From NCBI RefSeq assembly GCF_900109935.1, contig NZ_FOBV01000005.1, positions 1-64,000 of the forward strand: a stretch of 64,000 nucleotides of DNA, given 5' to 3'. Every line of letters starts with the position of its first letter. Position 1 is the first letter of the stretch. Source of the DNA: Chryseobacterium taichungense (GTDB taxonomy: Bacteria; Bacteroidota; Bacteroidia; Flavobacteriales; Weeksellaceae). Below are positions 43,006 to 51,637 of the stretch, in pieces. Position numbers and translations under genes: made by a program. Under the pieces are notes generated by a model, which ran no database searches, was not told the DNA's origin, and saw nothing but the letters and a program-made list of their open reading frames with translations.

Positions 43006-43506
43006 TTATCTTCCGAACATTGCATCGTCCTTATCGGTTCTGGTTCCGTCTTCCAGACGATATTCCTTCAACATGGGATGGTATCCAAGGTCTTCCATAT
43101 TTAAGATAGGTCTCAGATCAGGATGTCCCTTAAATTTAATTCCGAAGAAATCATAGGTTTCTCTTTCCATCCAGTTGGCTCCGGCGTATAATTCTACTAA
43201 AGAATCAACTTCGATATTTTCTCTGGACATAAAGATTTTCAGACGCAATCTGAAATTGGTCATCATATTGTGAAGATGATAAACTACTCCGATTTCTTTT
43301 TCAGGAAACTCAGGATAATGGATCCCACAGACATCAGTAAGGAAATTGATTTCTAATGATGAATCTTTGAGGTAATGAACGATTTTCTTCAGATCTTCCT
43401 TCTTTACTTCGATTGTCAACATTCCGTAAGGCTCTGAACTAGAGATTACAGATTCCGGAAATTCTCTTGTGATTGCTTCTAATACAAATTCGTTTGTCAT
43501 TTCCAT
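43006..43506 (-). CDS. nuoC: NADH-quinone oxidoreductase subunit C
   Basis: 166 residues, the 30-kDa-type subunit of the quinone module. The end has ANWMERETYDFFGIKFKGHPDLRPIL, a family signature. Start overlaps the nuoB stop by 1 nt (TAATG). C and D are separate genes here, not fused as in E. coli. Confidence 0.95.
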   Translation of the reverse strand: MEMTNEFVLEAITREFPESVISSSEPYGMLTIEVKKEDLKKIVHYLKDSSLEINFLTDVCGIHYPEFPEKEIGVVYHLHNMMTNFRLRLKIFMSRENIEVDSLVELYAGANWMERETYDFFGIKFKGHPDLRPILNMEDLGYHPMLKEYRLEDGTRTDKDDAMFGR

Positions 43507-44066
43507 TAATTACTAATGTTGTAAGAATCTAATAATTTCTGGTATTCAGGCATGTCTCTCCTTCTGATGCTTTCGCTTTCAGCCAAGGCCTGAACCTGCA
43601 TTACACCTTCTATGATTTGTTCTGGTCTCGGAGGGCAACCAGGGACATAAACGTCTACAGGGATAATTTTATCGATGCCCTGCAATACAGAATAGGTATC
43701 AAAAATACCACCGCTGGAAGCACAGGCTCCAACTGCTACCACCCATTTCGGCTCTGCCATCTGAGTGTAAACTTCTTTTAGGACAGGTCCTAATTTTTTA
43801 GATATAGTTCCGCAAACCATTAGCATATCTGCCTGTCTTGGTGAGAAAGAGTTTCTTTCCATACCAAATCTTGAAGCATCATACGTTGGGTTTAAGGTCG
43901 CCATAAACTCGATACCACAACAAGAGGTTGCAAAAGGTAACGGCCAAAGAGAAAACTTTCTTGCCATCCCGATTACACTGCTCAGTTTCGTTGCGAAAAA
44001 CCCTTCTCCTTCAAATCCTTCGGGAGCAGGTGCATCTGTTCTTATTACTGGTTTGTTATCTGACAT
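43506..44066 (-). CDS. nuoB: NADH-quinone oxidoreductase subunit B
   Basis: 186 residues. It binds the terminal N2 4Fe-4S cluster: the tandem cysteines in FATSCCGIEFMA, the Cys in VVAVGACASSGG and VPGCPPRPEQII. Full length. About 105 nt of AT-rich text separate it from nuoA. Confidence 0.96.
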   Translation of the reverse strand: MSDNKPVIRTDAPAPEGFEGEGFFATKLSSVIGMARKFSLWPLPFATSCCGIEFMATLNPTYDASRFGMERNSFSPRQADMLMVCGTISKKLGPVLKEVYTQMAEPKWVVAVGACASSGGIFDTYSVLQGIDKIIPVDVYVPGCPPRPEQIIEGVMQVQALAESESIRRRDMPEYQKLLDSYNISN

Positions 44067-44172
44067 TTTTGTAGATTTTAGATTTTAAATTTTAGATTCT
44101 AAATTATTGTTAATGTTAACTTTAATTAAAAATCACCATCTAAAATTTGTAATTTAAAATTTATAATTTCCT

Positions 44173-44544
44173 TTATTTATCCCAGTCCAGAGCGCCACGT
44201 TTCCAGACATAAAAAAATGCCATGAAGAAAATCGCCACGAATGTGAGTACTGCCAGGAATCCTTCCATTCCGAATTCTCTGAAGTTTACTGCATAAGGAT
44301 AAAAAAATACGATTTCAATATCGAATAGTACAAATAATACCGCAGTCAAAAAATATTTAATGGAAAACGGTGTTCTTGCATTTCCTTCTACCGGGACTCC
44401 ACACTCCCAGCTTTGGTTTTTTACAGAATTTCCTTTTTTCTGTTTCGGACCTAAAAAATGCGCTCCAAGCAAAGAAATGGCTACGAACCCTATCGCAACA
44501 CCTGCTTGTATAAGGATTGGAATATAACTTTCAGGTAAATTCAT
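44173..44544 (-). CDS. nuoA: NADH-quinone oxidoreductase subunit A
   Basis: 123 residues, three helices. SWECGVPVEGNARTPFSIKYFLTAVLFVLFDIEIVF is the family signature with the junction loop cysteine and acidic residues. First gene of the operon, 24 nt from a TAAATTTG box. Confidence 0.95.
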   Translation of the reverse strand: MNLPESYIPILIQAGVAIGFVAISLLGAHFLGPKQKKGNSVKNQSWECGVPVEGNARTPFSIKYFLTAVLFVLFDIEIVFFYPYAVNFREFGMEGFLAVLTFVAIFFMAFFYVWKRGALDWDK

Positions 44545-44567
44545 TTTTGCATTATTATCTCAATTTG

Positions 44568-44575
44568 CAAATTTA
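44568..44575 (-). promoter_or_regulatory. -7 box of the nuo operon promoter
   Basis: On the minus strand TAAATTTG runs from 44575 to 44568, ending 23 nt before the nuoA ATG. It is the only clear box found for the 14.4-kb operon. Confidence 0.6.
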
Positions 44576-44664
44576 GCGAATAAACAAGAAAGCATGAAAT
44601 TTATCGGGTTAAAAGTCGCTTCAAAATGAAGAAAACCGATAATTTAGAATGAATAAAAATAGTG

Positions 44665-44841
44665 TTATTTCTTCATTTTTTTAAGAAGAGAAAAAGCCAT
44701 AAACGAAATATAGGCAAACAATACACTTGCATAAATAATATTGATGGCAGTATCCGTTCTGTCATCACCTGACTGCAGAAAAATATTAAAAATGATAAAT
44801 CCTGCGATTAAAACTCCAAAAATAATAAGATGGATTTTCAT
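44665..44841 (-). CDS. small two-helix membrane protein
   Basis: 58 residues from ATG 44841 to a stop at 44665. Two hydrophobic helices (about 4-22 and 33-53) flank a short loop, SGDDRTD, and a basic tail LLKKMKK. It lies 42 nt after the GNAT gene on the same strand, so it is probably co-transcribed. Function unknown; frame, topology and spacing support a real gene. Confidence 0.6.
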   Translation of the reverse strand: MKIHLIIFGVLIAGFIIFNIFLQSGDDRTDTAINIIYASVLFAYISFMAFSLLKKMKK

Positions 44842-44883
44842 AAATTAAATACTGATAAGTCTACTTTTTTTGATTTGAAGAAA

Positions 44884-46011
44884 TTATTTGATATTTAAAG
44901 AGTAAGTGCGCCTTCTTTTATGGTTGACCGGATTGTAATCCTGCCACAAAAGCTGAACACTTTTATTTTCTTCTAATTCCGGATTGGTTTCCAGGTATTT
45001 TACTCCTTTTTTTCTGAAAAGCTTCCAGATTTCCTTAAAAATAATGGATGTAACCCCTCTTCGCTGATAATCAGGATGGATTCCTATTAAATAAAAATTA
45101 GCCCGGTCGTTTTTCTTTCCCGCTTTCAAAAAATGCCACCATCCGAAAGGTAAAAGTTTTCCTCCTGATTTTTGTAAAGCTATTGAATAAGAAGGCATCG
45201 TAATAGCAAAAGCCACGAGCTGATCTGCGTCATCTGCCACACACACAATATAATCCTTATCAATTAACTTAAAATATTTTTCCTTATACGTTTTGCGCTG
45301 TTCATCGGAAATAGGAGTGTATGTAGATAGATGCTTATAGGTTTCATCCAAAAGGTCAAACATGGGATCAACATATTCAATAATTTCTTCTTTTGATTTG
45401 AATTTTAAAACTTTAAGCTTGTATTTTTGCGATATTAATTCGTTGAATTTGTGAATTTTATCGGGAAGTATTTCAGGGAATTGAAGCTCAAATTCTACCC
45501 ACTCTTTTTCCTTTGTCAGACCTAAATTTTCAAGATGTTTCGGGTAGTATTCATGGTTGTAAATTCCGATCATCGTTGCAAGTTTGTCAAAACCTAGTGT
45601 CAACATTCCTGCTTTGTCCAGATTGGTGAAGCCCATTGGCCCTTCTATTTTGTCGATGTGCTTTTCTTTCGCATATGCTACTGCCGTATCGATCAATGCT
45701 TTTGATACTTCGTGATCGTCGATGAAATCAATCCATCCAAAACGTACTTTTTTTATTCCAAGTTCTCGCTCCTCTTTATGATTGATCATTACCGCAATTC
45801 GGCCGACAATTTTATGATCTTTATATGCCAGAAATTGTTTCGCTTCAGAGTATTGCAATGCCGGATTTTCCTTCGGATTCCAAATGTTGAACTCATCATT
45901 GATAAATGATGGCACATAGTACGGATTGTCTTTGTATAGATCCATTGGAAATCTTACGAATAGCTTCAACTCCTCCGTTGTTTTTACTTCAATTACTGAA
46001 ACTTTAGACAT
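44884..46011 (-). CDS. GNAT-like N-acyltransferase family protein
   Basis: 375 residues from ATG 46011. The acetyl-CoA binding region of a GNAT fold is seen late in the protein: LIGIHPDYQRRGVTSIIFKEIW (about 315-336), with the Q/RxxGV/A pyrophosphate loop. The N-terminal 120 residues have a second GNAT-like segment (LAYKDHKIVGRIAVMIN), so it may be a tandem GNAT protein. Substrate unknown. The frame could start at 46038, but that would add residues outside the fold. Confidence 0.82.
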   Translation of the reverse strand: MSKVSVIEVKTTEELKLFVRFPMDLYKDNPYYVPSFINDEFNIWNPKENPALQYSEAKQFLAYKDHKIVGRIAVMINHKEERELGIKKVRFGWIDFIDDHEVSKALIDTAVAYAKEKHIDKIEGPMGFTNLDKAGMLTLGFDKLATMIGIYNHEYYPKHLENLGLTKEKEWVEFELQFPEILPDKIHKFNELISQKYKLKVLKFKSKEEIIEYVDPMFDLLDETYKHLSTYTPISDEQRKTYKEKYFKLIDKDYIVCVADDADQLVAFAITMPSYSIALQKSGGKLLPFGWWHFLKAGKKNDRANFYLIGIHPDYQRRGVTSIIFKEIWKLFRKKGVKYLETNPELEENKSVQLLWQDYNPVNHKRRRTYSLNIK

Positions 46012-46116
46012 AGTTTTAAAGGGCAAATTAATAAGCAAATATAGCCAATTAAATGTTATACTTTGGCACAGTTTTTACATCTTATTGCATGAAAATATAT
46101 TGTAAAGTTATTTAAG

Positions 46117-46827
46117 ATGAATGGGTATTATCTGATTATTATTGTTTCAATGGCTGTGAGCTGGTATGTCTCATGGAAATTGAAATCAAAATTTGAATTT
46201 TATTCCAAAGTCCACCTCAGAAACGGACTTTCCGGAAAGGAAGTAGCGGAAAAAATGCTAAGAGATAATGGAATAAACGACGTTCAGGTTATTTCAGTTC
46301 CGGGACAATTGACAGACCATTACAACCCTGAAAATAAAACAGTAAATCTTTCGGAAGCCGTTTATATGCAGAGAAATGCAGCAGCGGCAGCGGTCGCAGC
46401 CCATGAGTGCGGGCATGCTGTACAACATAAAGTGGGTTATTCCATGCTGCAACTTCGCTCAAAACTGGTTCCTGTGGTACAGATCAGCTCAAACCTTATG
46501 CAGTTTGTGCTTATTGCAGGAATTATGATTATGGCTGCTACCCAGTCTATTGAAAATCCAACAGGAAATCGTTTGGTTTTGGCAATAGGAGTGATCATGT
46601 TTGCGTTTACAACATTGTTTGCATTTATAACACTTCCGGTAGAGTACGATGCCAGCAACAGGGCAATGAAATGGCTTAGAGATACAGGAACTGTAACAAC
46701 TGAAGAATATGTAGGCGTAAAAGATAGCTTGAAGTGGGCGGCCAGAACATATGTAGTCGCTGCAATAGGCTCTCTTGCTCAGCTTTTGTACTGGTTATCA
46801 CTGCTCATGGGAGGCAGAAGAGATTAA
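46117..46827 (+). CDS. membrane zinc metallopeptidase (YugP/DUF type Zn_peptidase_2)
   Basis: 236 residues. The zinc motif is AAHECGHAVQH (about 93-103), HEXXH type. An N-terminal helix (about 3-20) and three more helices toward the C-terminus make it an inner-membrane protein. Relatives are YugP-like; targets are unknown. The 3' end overlaps the convergent YigZ gene by 4 nt. Confidence 0.85.
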   Translation: MNGYYLIIIVSMAVSWYVSWKLKSKFEFYSKVHLRNGLSGKEVAEKMLRDNGINDVQVISVPGQLTDHYNPENKTVNLSEAVYMQRNAAAAAVAAHECGHAVQHKVGYSMLQLRSKLVPVVQISSNLMQFVLIAGIMIMAATQSIENPTGNRLVLAIGVIMFAFTTLFAFITLPVEYDASNRAMKWLRDTGTVTTEEYVGVKDSLKWAARTYVVAAIGSLAQLLYWLSLLMGGRRD

Positions 46828-47426
46828 TTTTTAAAATTAAAAGTAATATACTGCATCTCGGACAATTTGTCTGAGATGTTTTCTTTTTGTGACAGTTTTA
46901 AAGATGCTGTGACAACACATTGTTCATTAGCATCAAAATTAATAACTTTTGCTTCATATTTTGAGAGGAGTGTAAAAATGAGGTTCTGCTGATTAAAGTT
47001 AAACTGGATTTCAACGACAGTTTCCAGTTCCTTAGTAATAATATTGGCTTCCTCGAGGGTGATCTTTGCAGATTCTTTGTAAGCTTTTACCAATCCTGAA
47101 ACGCCGAGTTTTGTTCCGCCATAATATCGTACGGAAATTACAAGAACATTTGTGATTTCATGAGCAAGTAACTGATTGTAAATGGGTAATCCCGCACTTC
47201 CTGAAGGTTCGCCATCGTCATTAGCACGGTAGTTTTCTCCATTCAGTCCCATTCTGAAGGCATAACAATGATGGGTGGCTTTCGGATGTTCAGCACGTAT
47301 TTTTTCCAATGCATTCTTCAGTTCGTCTTCATTCTTCACCGGAAAAGCAAAACCAATGAACTTGCTTCCTTTTTCTTTTAATAAAGTATTTTCGACCGGA
47401 GATTCTATTGTTTTAAAATTGAACAT
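46824..47426 (-). CDS. YigZ/IMPACT family protein
   Basis: 200 residues. The IMPACT motif region KATHHCYAFRMG, NDDGEPSGSAGLPIYNQL and ISVRYYGGTKLGVSGLVKAY is intact; the C-terminal 70 residues form the DUF1949-like ferredoxin-type domain. The family is linked to translation or stress, with no established reaction. Convergent with the metallopeptidase. Confidence 0.9.
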   Translation of the reverse strand: MFNFKTIESPVENTLLKEKGSKFIGFAFPVKNEDELKNALEKIRAEHPKATHHCYAFRMGLNGENYRANDDGEPSGSAGLPIYNQLLAHEITNVLVISVRYYGGTKLGVSGLVKAYKESAKITLEEANIITKELETVVEIQFNFNQQNLIFTLLSKYEAKVINFDANEQCVVTASLKLSQKENISDKLSEMQYITFNFKN

Positions 47427-47503
47427 TAATCTAGGGAATGATTCTACGTGGTATTATTGAATTATTCCTCAAAGATAAAATTTTTTAGGAGAAATATATA
47501 AGG

Positions 47504-47532
47504 ATAAAAAAAGAGAACCGTTTCAGTTCTCT
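47504..47532 (-). terminator. terminator of the bacteriocin-like gene
   Basis: AGAGAAC (47512-47518) pairs with GTTCTCT (47526-47532), and the minus direction continues into T6. Confidence 0.7.
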
Positions 47533-47582
47533 GTAATTTGTTTCATAATTAATTTTATTCTGCTGTTTAATTTCAGCAAACA

Positions 47583-47768
47583 TTATAGTTCAATTCCGGG
47601 ACGTGCACATGCTTGATCAAGCGGAATACATGTTCCAAAGCAGTCGTAATAAAGATGTGGGTTGCATGGACAAACCATTTGATTGAGTACGATGTCAAAG
47701 TAACAGCTTGGAATGCCTCCGTTTACTGATTTCAATTCTCTCTTTGAAAGTTTTCTTAAATTTTTCAT
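47583..47768 (-). CDS. GG-leader bacteriocin-like cysteine-rich peptide
   Basis: 61 residues. The leader MKNLRKLSKRELKSVNGG ends in a double glycine, the cleavage site of peptidase-containing ABC exporters (C39). The predicted mature part of 43 residues has six cysteines (C22, C33, C35, C43, C47, C54), compatible with three disulfides. Peptides with this leader are frequent in Chryseobacterium and are annotated as bacteriocin-like. No exporter or immunity gene is adjacent in this window. It has its own terminator and lies between YigZ and ribD. Confidence 0.75.
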   Translation of the reverse strand: MKNLRKLSKRELKSVNGGIPSCYFDIVLNQMVCPCNPHLYYDCFGTCIPLDQACARPGIEL

Positions 47769-47874
47769 GATATAGGTTTTAAGTTGATCATGAAGTTACG
47801 TAATTAATTTCAAAGTATAGTGATATTTTCAGGAAAATTACTATGTTACATGTTGATTGTTAAAATATTATCTT

Positions 47875-48897
47875 TTAATTTTTGTAAAATTCAATAATGT
47901 TGTCTCTTAATTCTTCTTTCTTGAACGACTTTCGATCTGTAAAGAATGGGGCTTCCGTACCGTTAATAAGCTTAAAATTTTCATTTTTAATAATAATGGC
48001 CTCATCCCATAAATTGGCATTAATGAACTGTTGCAGGGTAAATTTGCCTCCCTCAATGATCAACGATTGAATCTGCTCTTTATACAAAACATTCATCAGC
48101 TCCTGAACAAAATTTTCTTTATTAATTTTAATGAAATGAATATGATCCTGGATCTCTTCTTTTGTAGCATTAATGACAATTGTCTTTGCCTCATTATTAT
48201 AAATATTAAAGTCCGCAGGGACTTTTAGATCGAAATCGAGTAATATTCTTACCGGATTTGTCCCTTCTACATTTCTTACCGTAAGGCTGGGATTGTCATT
48301 CAGTGCTGTTTGTGTTCCTACAAGAATGGCTTGTTCATCGGCTCTCAACTGATGAACAAACTGATTAACCAAAGAATTTGAAATTGAAAACGGTTTGAAA
48401 TCCTTATCTATAAAGCCATCACCAGACTGCGCCCACTTCAGAATAATATAAGGTCTTTTCTTTTCATGGAAGGTAAAAAATCTTTTGTTAAGCGTTATAC
48501 ATTCTTTTTCAAGAACTCCTGAAATCACTTCTATTCCTGCGTCCTGAATGATTTTTTTGCCCTTTCCGTTTACTTTGTCATGAGAATCCATCGCTCCGAT
48601 AACGACTCTTTTGAATCCCAGTTCTTTTATTTTCAAAGCGCACGGTGGGGTTTTTCCATAATGCGCGCAGGGTTCCAAAGAAACGTAGATTGTGGATTCC
48701 GGAATGAGAGATTTGTCTTCAACGGAATTAATAGCATTAATCTCCGCATGATTTTCACCGGCTTTATGATGATAGCCTTCACCGATAATTTTATCATGAT
48801 GTACAATTACACTTCCTACCAGTGGATTTGGATATGTTTTCCCTATCGCCTTACTGGCAAGCTCAATACATCTTTTAATATAAAATTCGTCTTGCAT
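47875..48897 (-). CDS. ribD: Bifunctional riboflavin biosynthesis deaminase/reductase
   Basis: 340 residues from ATG 48897. The N-terminal deaminase has the zinc site H50 (HAEINAI), C77 (PCAHYG) and C86 (PPCAL); the C-terminal RibG-like reductase begins near 150 with KKRPYIILKWAQSGDGFID. It makes two successive steps of flavin synthesis. An earlier start at 48921 would add eight residues over a terminator hairpin, so it is not used. Confidence 0.94.
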   Translation of the reverse strand: MQDEFYIKRCIELASKAIGKTYPNPLVGSVIVHHDKIIGEGYHHKAGENHAEINAINSVEDKSLIPESTIYVSLEPCAHYGKTPPCALKIKELGFKRVVIGAMDSHDKVNGKGKKIIQDAGIEVISGVLEKECITLNKRFFTFHEKKRPYIILKWAQSGDGFIDKDFKPFSISNSLVNQFVHQLRADEQAILVGTQTALNDNPSLTVRNVEGTNPVRILLDFDLKVPADFNIYNNEAKTIVINATKEEIQDHIHFIKINKENFVQELMNVLYKEQIQSLIIEGGKFTLQQFINANLWDEAIIIKNENFKLINGTEAPFFTDRKSFKKEELRDNIIEFYKN

Positions 48898-48904
48898 ATT
48901 GAAT

Positions 48905-48938
48905 GAAAAAAGCGAAGACAAATTGCTTTGCTCCGCTT
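48905..48938 (-). terminator. terminator between the DUF349 gene and ribD
   Basis: AAAGCGGAG pairs (minus direction) with CTTCGCTTT with one mismatch, followed by T. It ends just before the ribD start codon at 48897. Confidence 0.55.
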
Positions 48939-48957
48939 TATTAATTTTTAATTTATA

Positions 48958-50763
48958 TTATTCTCCGGCAATAATGCTGTGAAGATTTTGTCTTAAAGTT
49001 TCTAAATGAGCCTTTTTCTCATCAATTGAGTCAAATGTTTCCTTCAGTAAAGGATTTTCTCTGGACGGATTTTTAAAGAAAGAAAGGTTATTTTCTAATT
49101 TTACGATTTCCGCTTCAAGATCAGAGATCTGGCTTTTCATCTTTCTTGCTTTATCTGTTAGTTGATTTTCAGACAAGCCTTCTTCTTTAAGCTCCAGCTC
49201 ATTGATTTTGTTTAATTTAAGCTTTTCTCTTAATGTTTTGTTGAATTCCGTATTAATTGAAATCTTATCTCTCGGAACCTTTCCGATATTATTCCAGGCT
49301 GTTTTTATAGCTTCAATTTTTTCGATGCTTCCTTCTTCATTGGTAACCGTTTTCAACTCGTCAAGCAGAACTTTTTTATTCTTATAATTTTCTTTCCAGT
49401 TATCGGTAGAAGCGTTGCTTTTTTCTCTGTAATTATTAAAGAATGCGTTGCAGGCATCACGGAATTCGTCCCAGATTTTATTGGTCATACTTTTCGGAAC
49501 GTGCCCGATCTTCTTCCAGTCTTCCTGTAGCTTTTTAAATAAAGGAACAGCAATATCCCATTCTTCATTGTTCTGATTGTCTTTAGCCGTCTGGATCAGT
49601 TTTAATTTTTCCTCAAGATTAGCCTGTTGAGATCCTTTTAAGGATTTATAATAAGAATTCTTTGTTGTGTTGAAAGCTCTTAATGTAGTTTTAAAATCAT
49701 TCCAGTTCTGATTAGATAGTTTTCTTGGAACGCTACCTGTTTTCAGGAATTCTGATCGAAGCTCTTCAACCCTTTTGATGGCATTCTGCCAATAATTGTG
49801 GTTGGGATTTTCGGATGGTTCGGAAAGCTTTTTTATTTCAGCGATAATCTGATTTTTCTTCTCAAGATTTTCATTTTGCTCTGTTTCGATTGCTGCGGAA
49901 AGCTCAGATTTTCTTTCATGAATCTTATTGGAAATTTCCTTGAATTCCTCCCATGTCTTTTCACGGAATTCTTCTGCTACCGGCTCTGCTTCCTCTTTCC
50001 AGAGTTTGTGAAGATACTGCAGCTCGTTAAGCGCTTTCTGAATAACAGGCTCATGTTCAAGCTGCTTGGCACGTTCTATGATATGTTGTCTTTTTTCAAG
50101 ATTGTGGCTGTATTCCTGTTCTAGAAATTCTTTGTTGAGATCCAGCATCTGGTAAAATTGGTTCAGATGATGGAAATAATTATTGTTGAGAATTTTAAAC
50201 TCAGATTTTGCAACCTGACCGGCATTGGACCAGTCTTCTTTAATTTCTCTGATTGATTTGAAAAGATTGGTTCCCGGTTCGGAGTTCGTGTAAAGATTTT
50301 TAAGTCTTTCAATAATATTTTGACGATGCTCAAGATTCTTTTTCTGTTCTTCTTCCTGGCTTTTCTGGTAAGCATCATGCTTTTCTCTGAAAATGTTTAC
50401 CAAAGCCGAAAGTTTTGCCTGAGACGGATGCTCATAACTGAAATTTTCAGGGGCATTTCCAGCATCTGTATATTCGTGCTTTTTATCTTCTACTTCATCG
50501 TGGATATAATGACTTGCTTTTTCTTTGAGCTGATTGAATTTTTTGAAATCTTCACCAGCATTGGGAGCGTTGATGATTTTTTCCATTTCCTTCAAAGCAT
50601 CAGCCAGAGAGATGTCTACTTCTTCGTGTTCTTCATCATGTTCATTTTCTTCATTTTGAACGTGATCATCCTGAGGTACAACGTTTTCTGAAGTTTCCTC
50701 CAAAGATTTAGGATTAGAATTTTTGTTTTCCTCGTTTTCAGAAAGATTGTTTTCTGTAATCAT
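48958..50763 (-). CDS. DUF349 repeat protein
   Basis: 601 residues, no signal or membrane segment. The protein is almost wholly helical and very rich in Glu, Lys and Asn, with several DUF349-type repeats (for example PLFKKLQEDWKKIGHVPKSMTNKIWDEFRDACNAFF). The first 80 residues are acidic. DUF349 proteins are long coiled-coil-like proteins of uncertain role, some linked to stress. It lies between aroE and ribD in the same direction but with its own terminator. Confidence 0.82.
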   Translation of the reverse strand: MITENNLSENEENKNSNPKSLEETSENVVPQDDHVQNEENEHDEEHEEVDISLADALKEMEKIINAPNAGEDFKKFNQLKEKASHYIHDEVEDKKHEYTDAGNAPENFSYEHPSQAKLSALVNIFREKHDAYQKSQEEEQKKNLEHRQNIIERLKNLYTNSEPGTNLFKSIREIKEDWSNAGQVAKSEFKILNNNYFHHLNQFYQMLDLNKEFLEQEYSHNLEKRQHIIERAKQLEHEPVIQKALNELQYLHKLWKEEAEPVAEEFREKTWEEFKEISNKIHERKSELSAAIETEQNENLEKKNQIIAEIKKLSEPSENPNHNYWQNAIKRVEELRSEFLKTGSVPRKLSNQNWNDFKTTLRAFNTTKNSYYKSLKGSQQANLEEKLKLIQTAKDNQNNEEWDIAVPLFKKLQEDWKKIGHVPKSMTNKIWDEFRDACNAFFNNYREKSNASTDNWKENYKNKKVLLDELKTVTNEEGSIEKIEAIKTAWNNIGKVPRDKISINTEFNKTLREKLKLNKINELELKEEGLSENQLTDKARKMKSQISDLEAEIVKLENNLSFFKNPSRENPLLKETFDSIDEKKAHLETLRQNLHSIIAGE

Positions 50764-50838
50764 AGCAAATCGTTTATTGTGAGTGGCATTAATATCCTCT
50801 AAATATATAGCAAAAAGCTAATATAGCACTAATTTATG

Positions 50839-51576
50839 TTATTTTTTTTGAAAGTTCCAAATTTCCCAGGCTTTTTCTGCCTGCTGTTCCAGCATATAAT
50901 ATCCGTTCACAGTTTTGGCTCCTTTTGCTGAAGCTTTGATGATAAATTGGGTATAATTCGGATTATAAATTAAATCAATGATCAAATGCTCTTTCGTAAT
51001 ACCCTCGAAAGGAAACTCAAGGCAATCATCCACATTAGGAAATGTTCCTACAGGAGTACACTGAATGATTATTTTGTGATCTTCAACAGTTTTCTCATCC
51101 AGATTTTCATAACTGATTTCTGTTTTTCTGGAAACAGTAATTGAAGGAATATTATTTTTATCCAGAATATATTTTATAGCTTTTGCAGCTCCGCCATTTC
51201 CTAAAATTATTGCTGAATTCTGATAAGGCTTTTTATGAAGAAGTAAAGTTTTTTCAAACCCGAAAGCGTCTGTGTTGTAACCTGTTTTCTTTCCGTTTTC
51301 AATTAAAACGCAGTTTACTGCACCAATTATCTTGGCTTCATCACTGAGGTCATCCAGATAATCAATAATTTTTTCTTTATAGGGAATAGTCACATTAAAT
51401 CCTAAAAGCTCCGGAACGGAAAATAGGTTATTCACTTCCTCAATTTCATTTAAATCAAAAATATTATATGAATAGCCTTTCAGCATCAGTTTCTGAAATT
51501 TATCCTCAAAGAATTTCTTAGAGAAAGAATACGATATGTTTCTTCCGATCAGGCCTAATTTTTTGTTGGAATCCAT
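50839..51576 (-). CDS. aroE: Shikimate dehydrogenase (NADP+)
   Basis: 245 residues. The substrate site is GRNISYSFSKKFF near the N-terminus and the nucleotide loop is GNGGAAKAIKYIL; VTIPYKEKI is the catalytic region with the key lysine. It reduces 3-dehydroshikimate to shikimate. The length is at the short end of the family, as is usual in Bacteroidota. Confidence 0.92.
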   Translation of the reverse strand: MDSNKKLGLIGRNISYSFSKKFFEDKFQKLMLKGYSYNIFDLNEIEEVNNLFSVPELLGFNVTIPYKEKIIDYLDDLSDEAKIIGAVNCVLIENGKKTGYNTDAFGFEKTLLLHKKPYQNSAIILGNGGAAKAIKYILDKNNIPSITVSRKTEISYENLDEKTVEDHKIIIQCTPVGTFPNVDDCLEFPFEGITKEHLIIDLIYNPNYTQFIIKASAKGAKTVNGYYMLEQQAEKAWEIWNFQKK

Positions 51577-51586
51577 ACTATAAAAG

Positions 51587-51616
51587 TAAAAAAAAGACCG
51601 GACAAAAACCGGTCTT
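51587..51616 (-). terminator. terminator after the endonuclease gene
   Basis: AAGACCGG (51594-51601) pairs with CCGGTCTT (51609-51616); the minus side runs into T. It isolates the secreted endonuclease from aroE. Confidence 0.8.
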
Positions 51617-51637
51617 AATCAAAAAATATTTTAAGTT

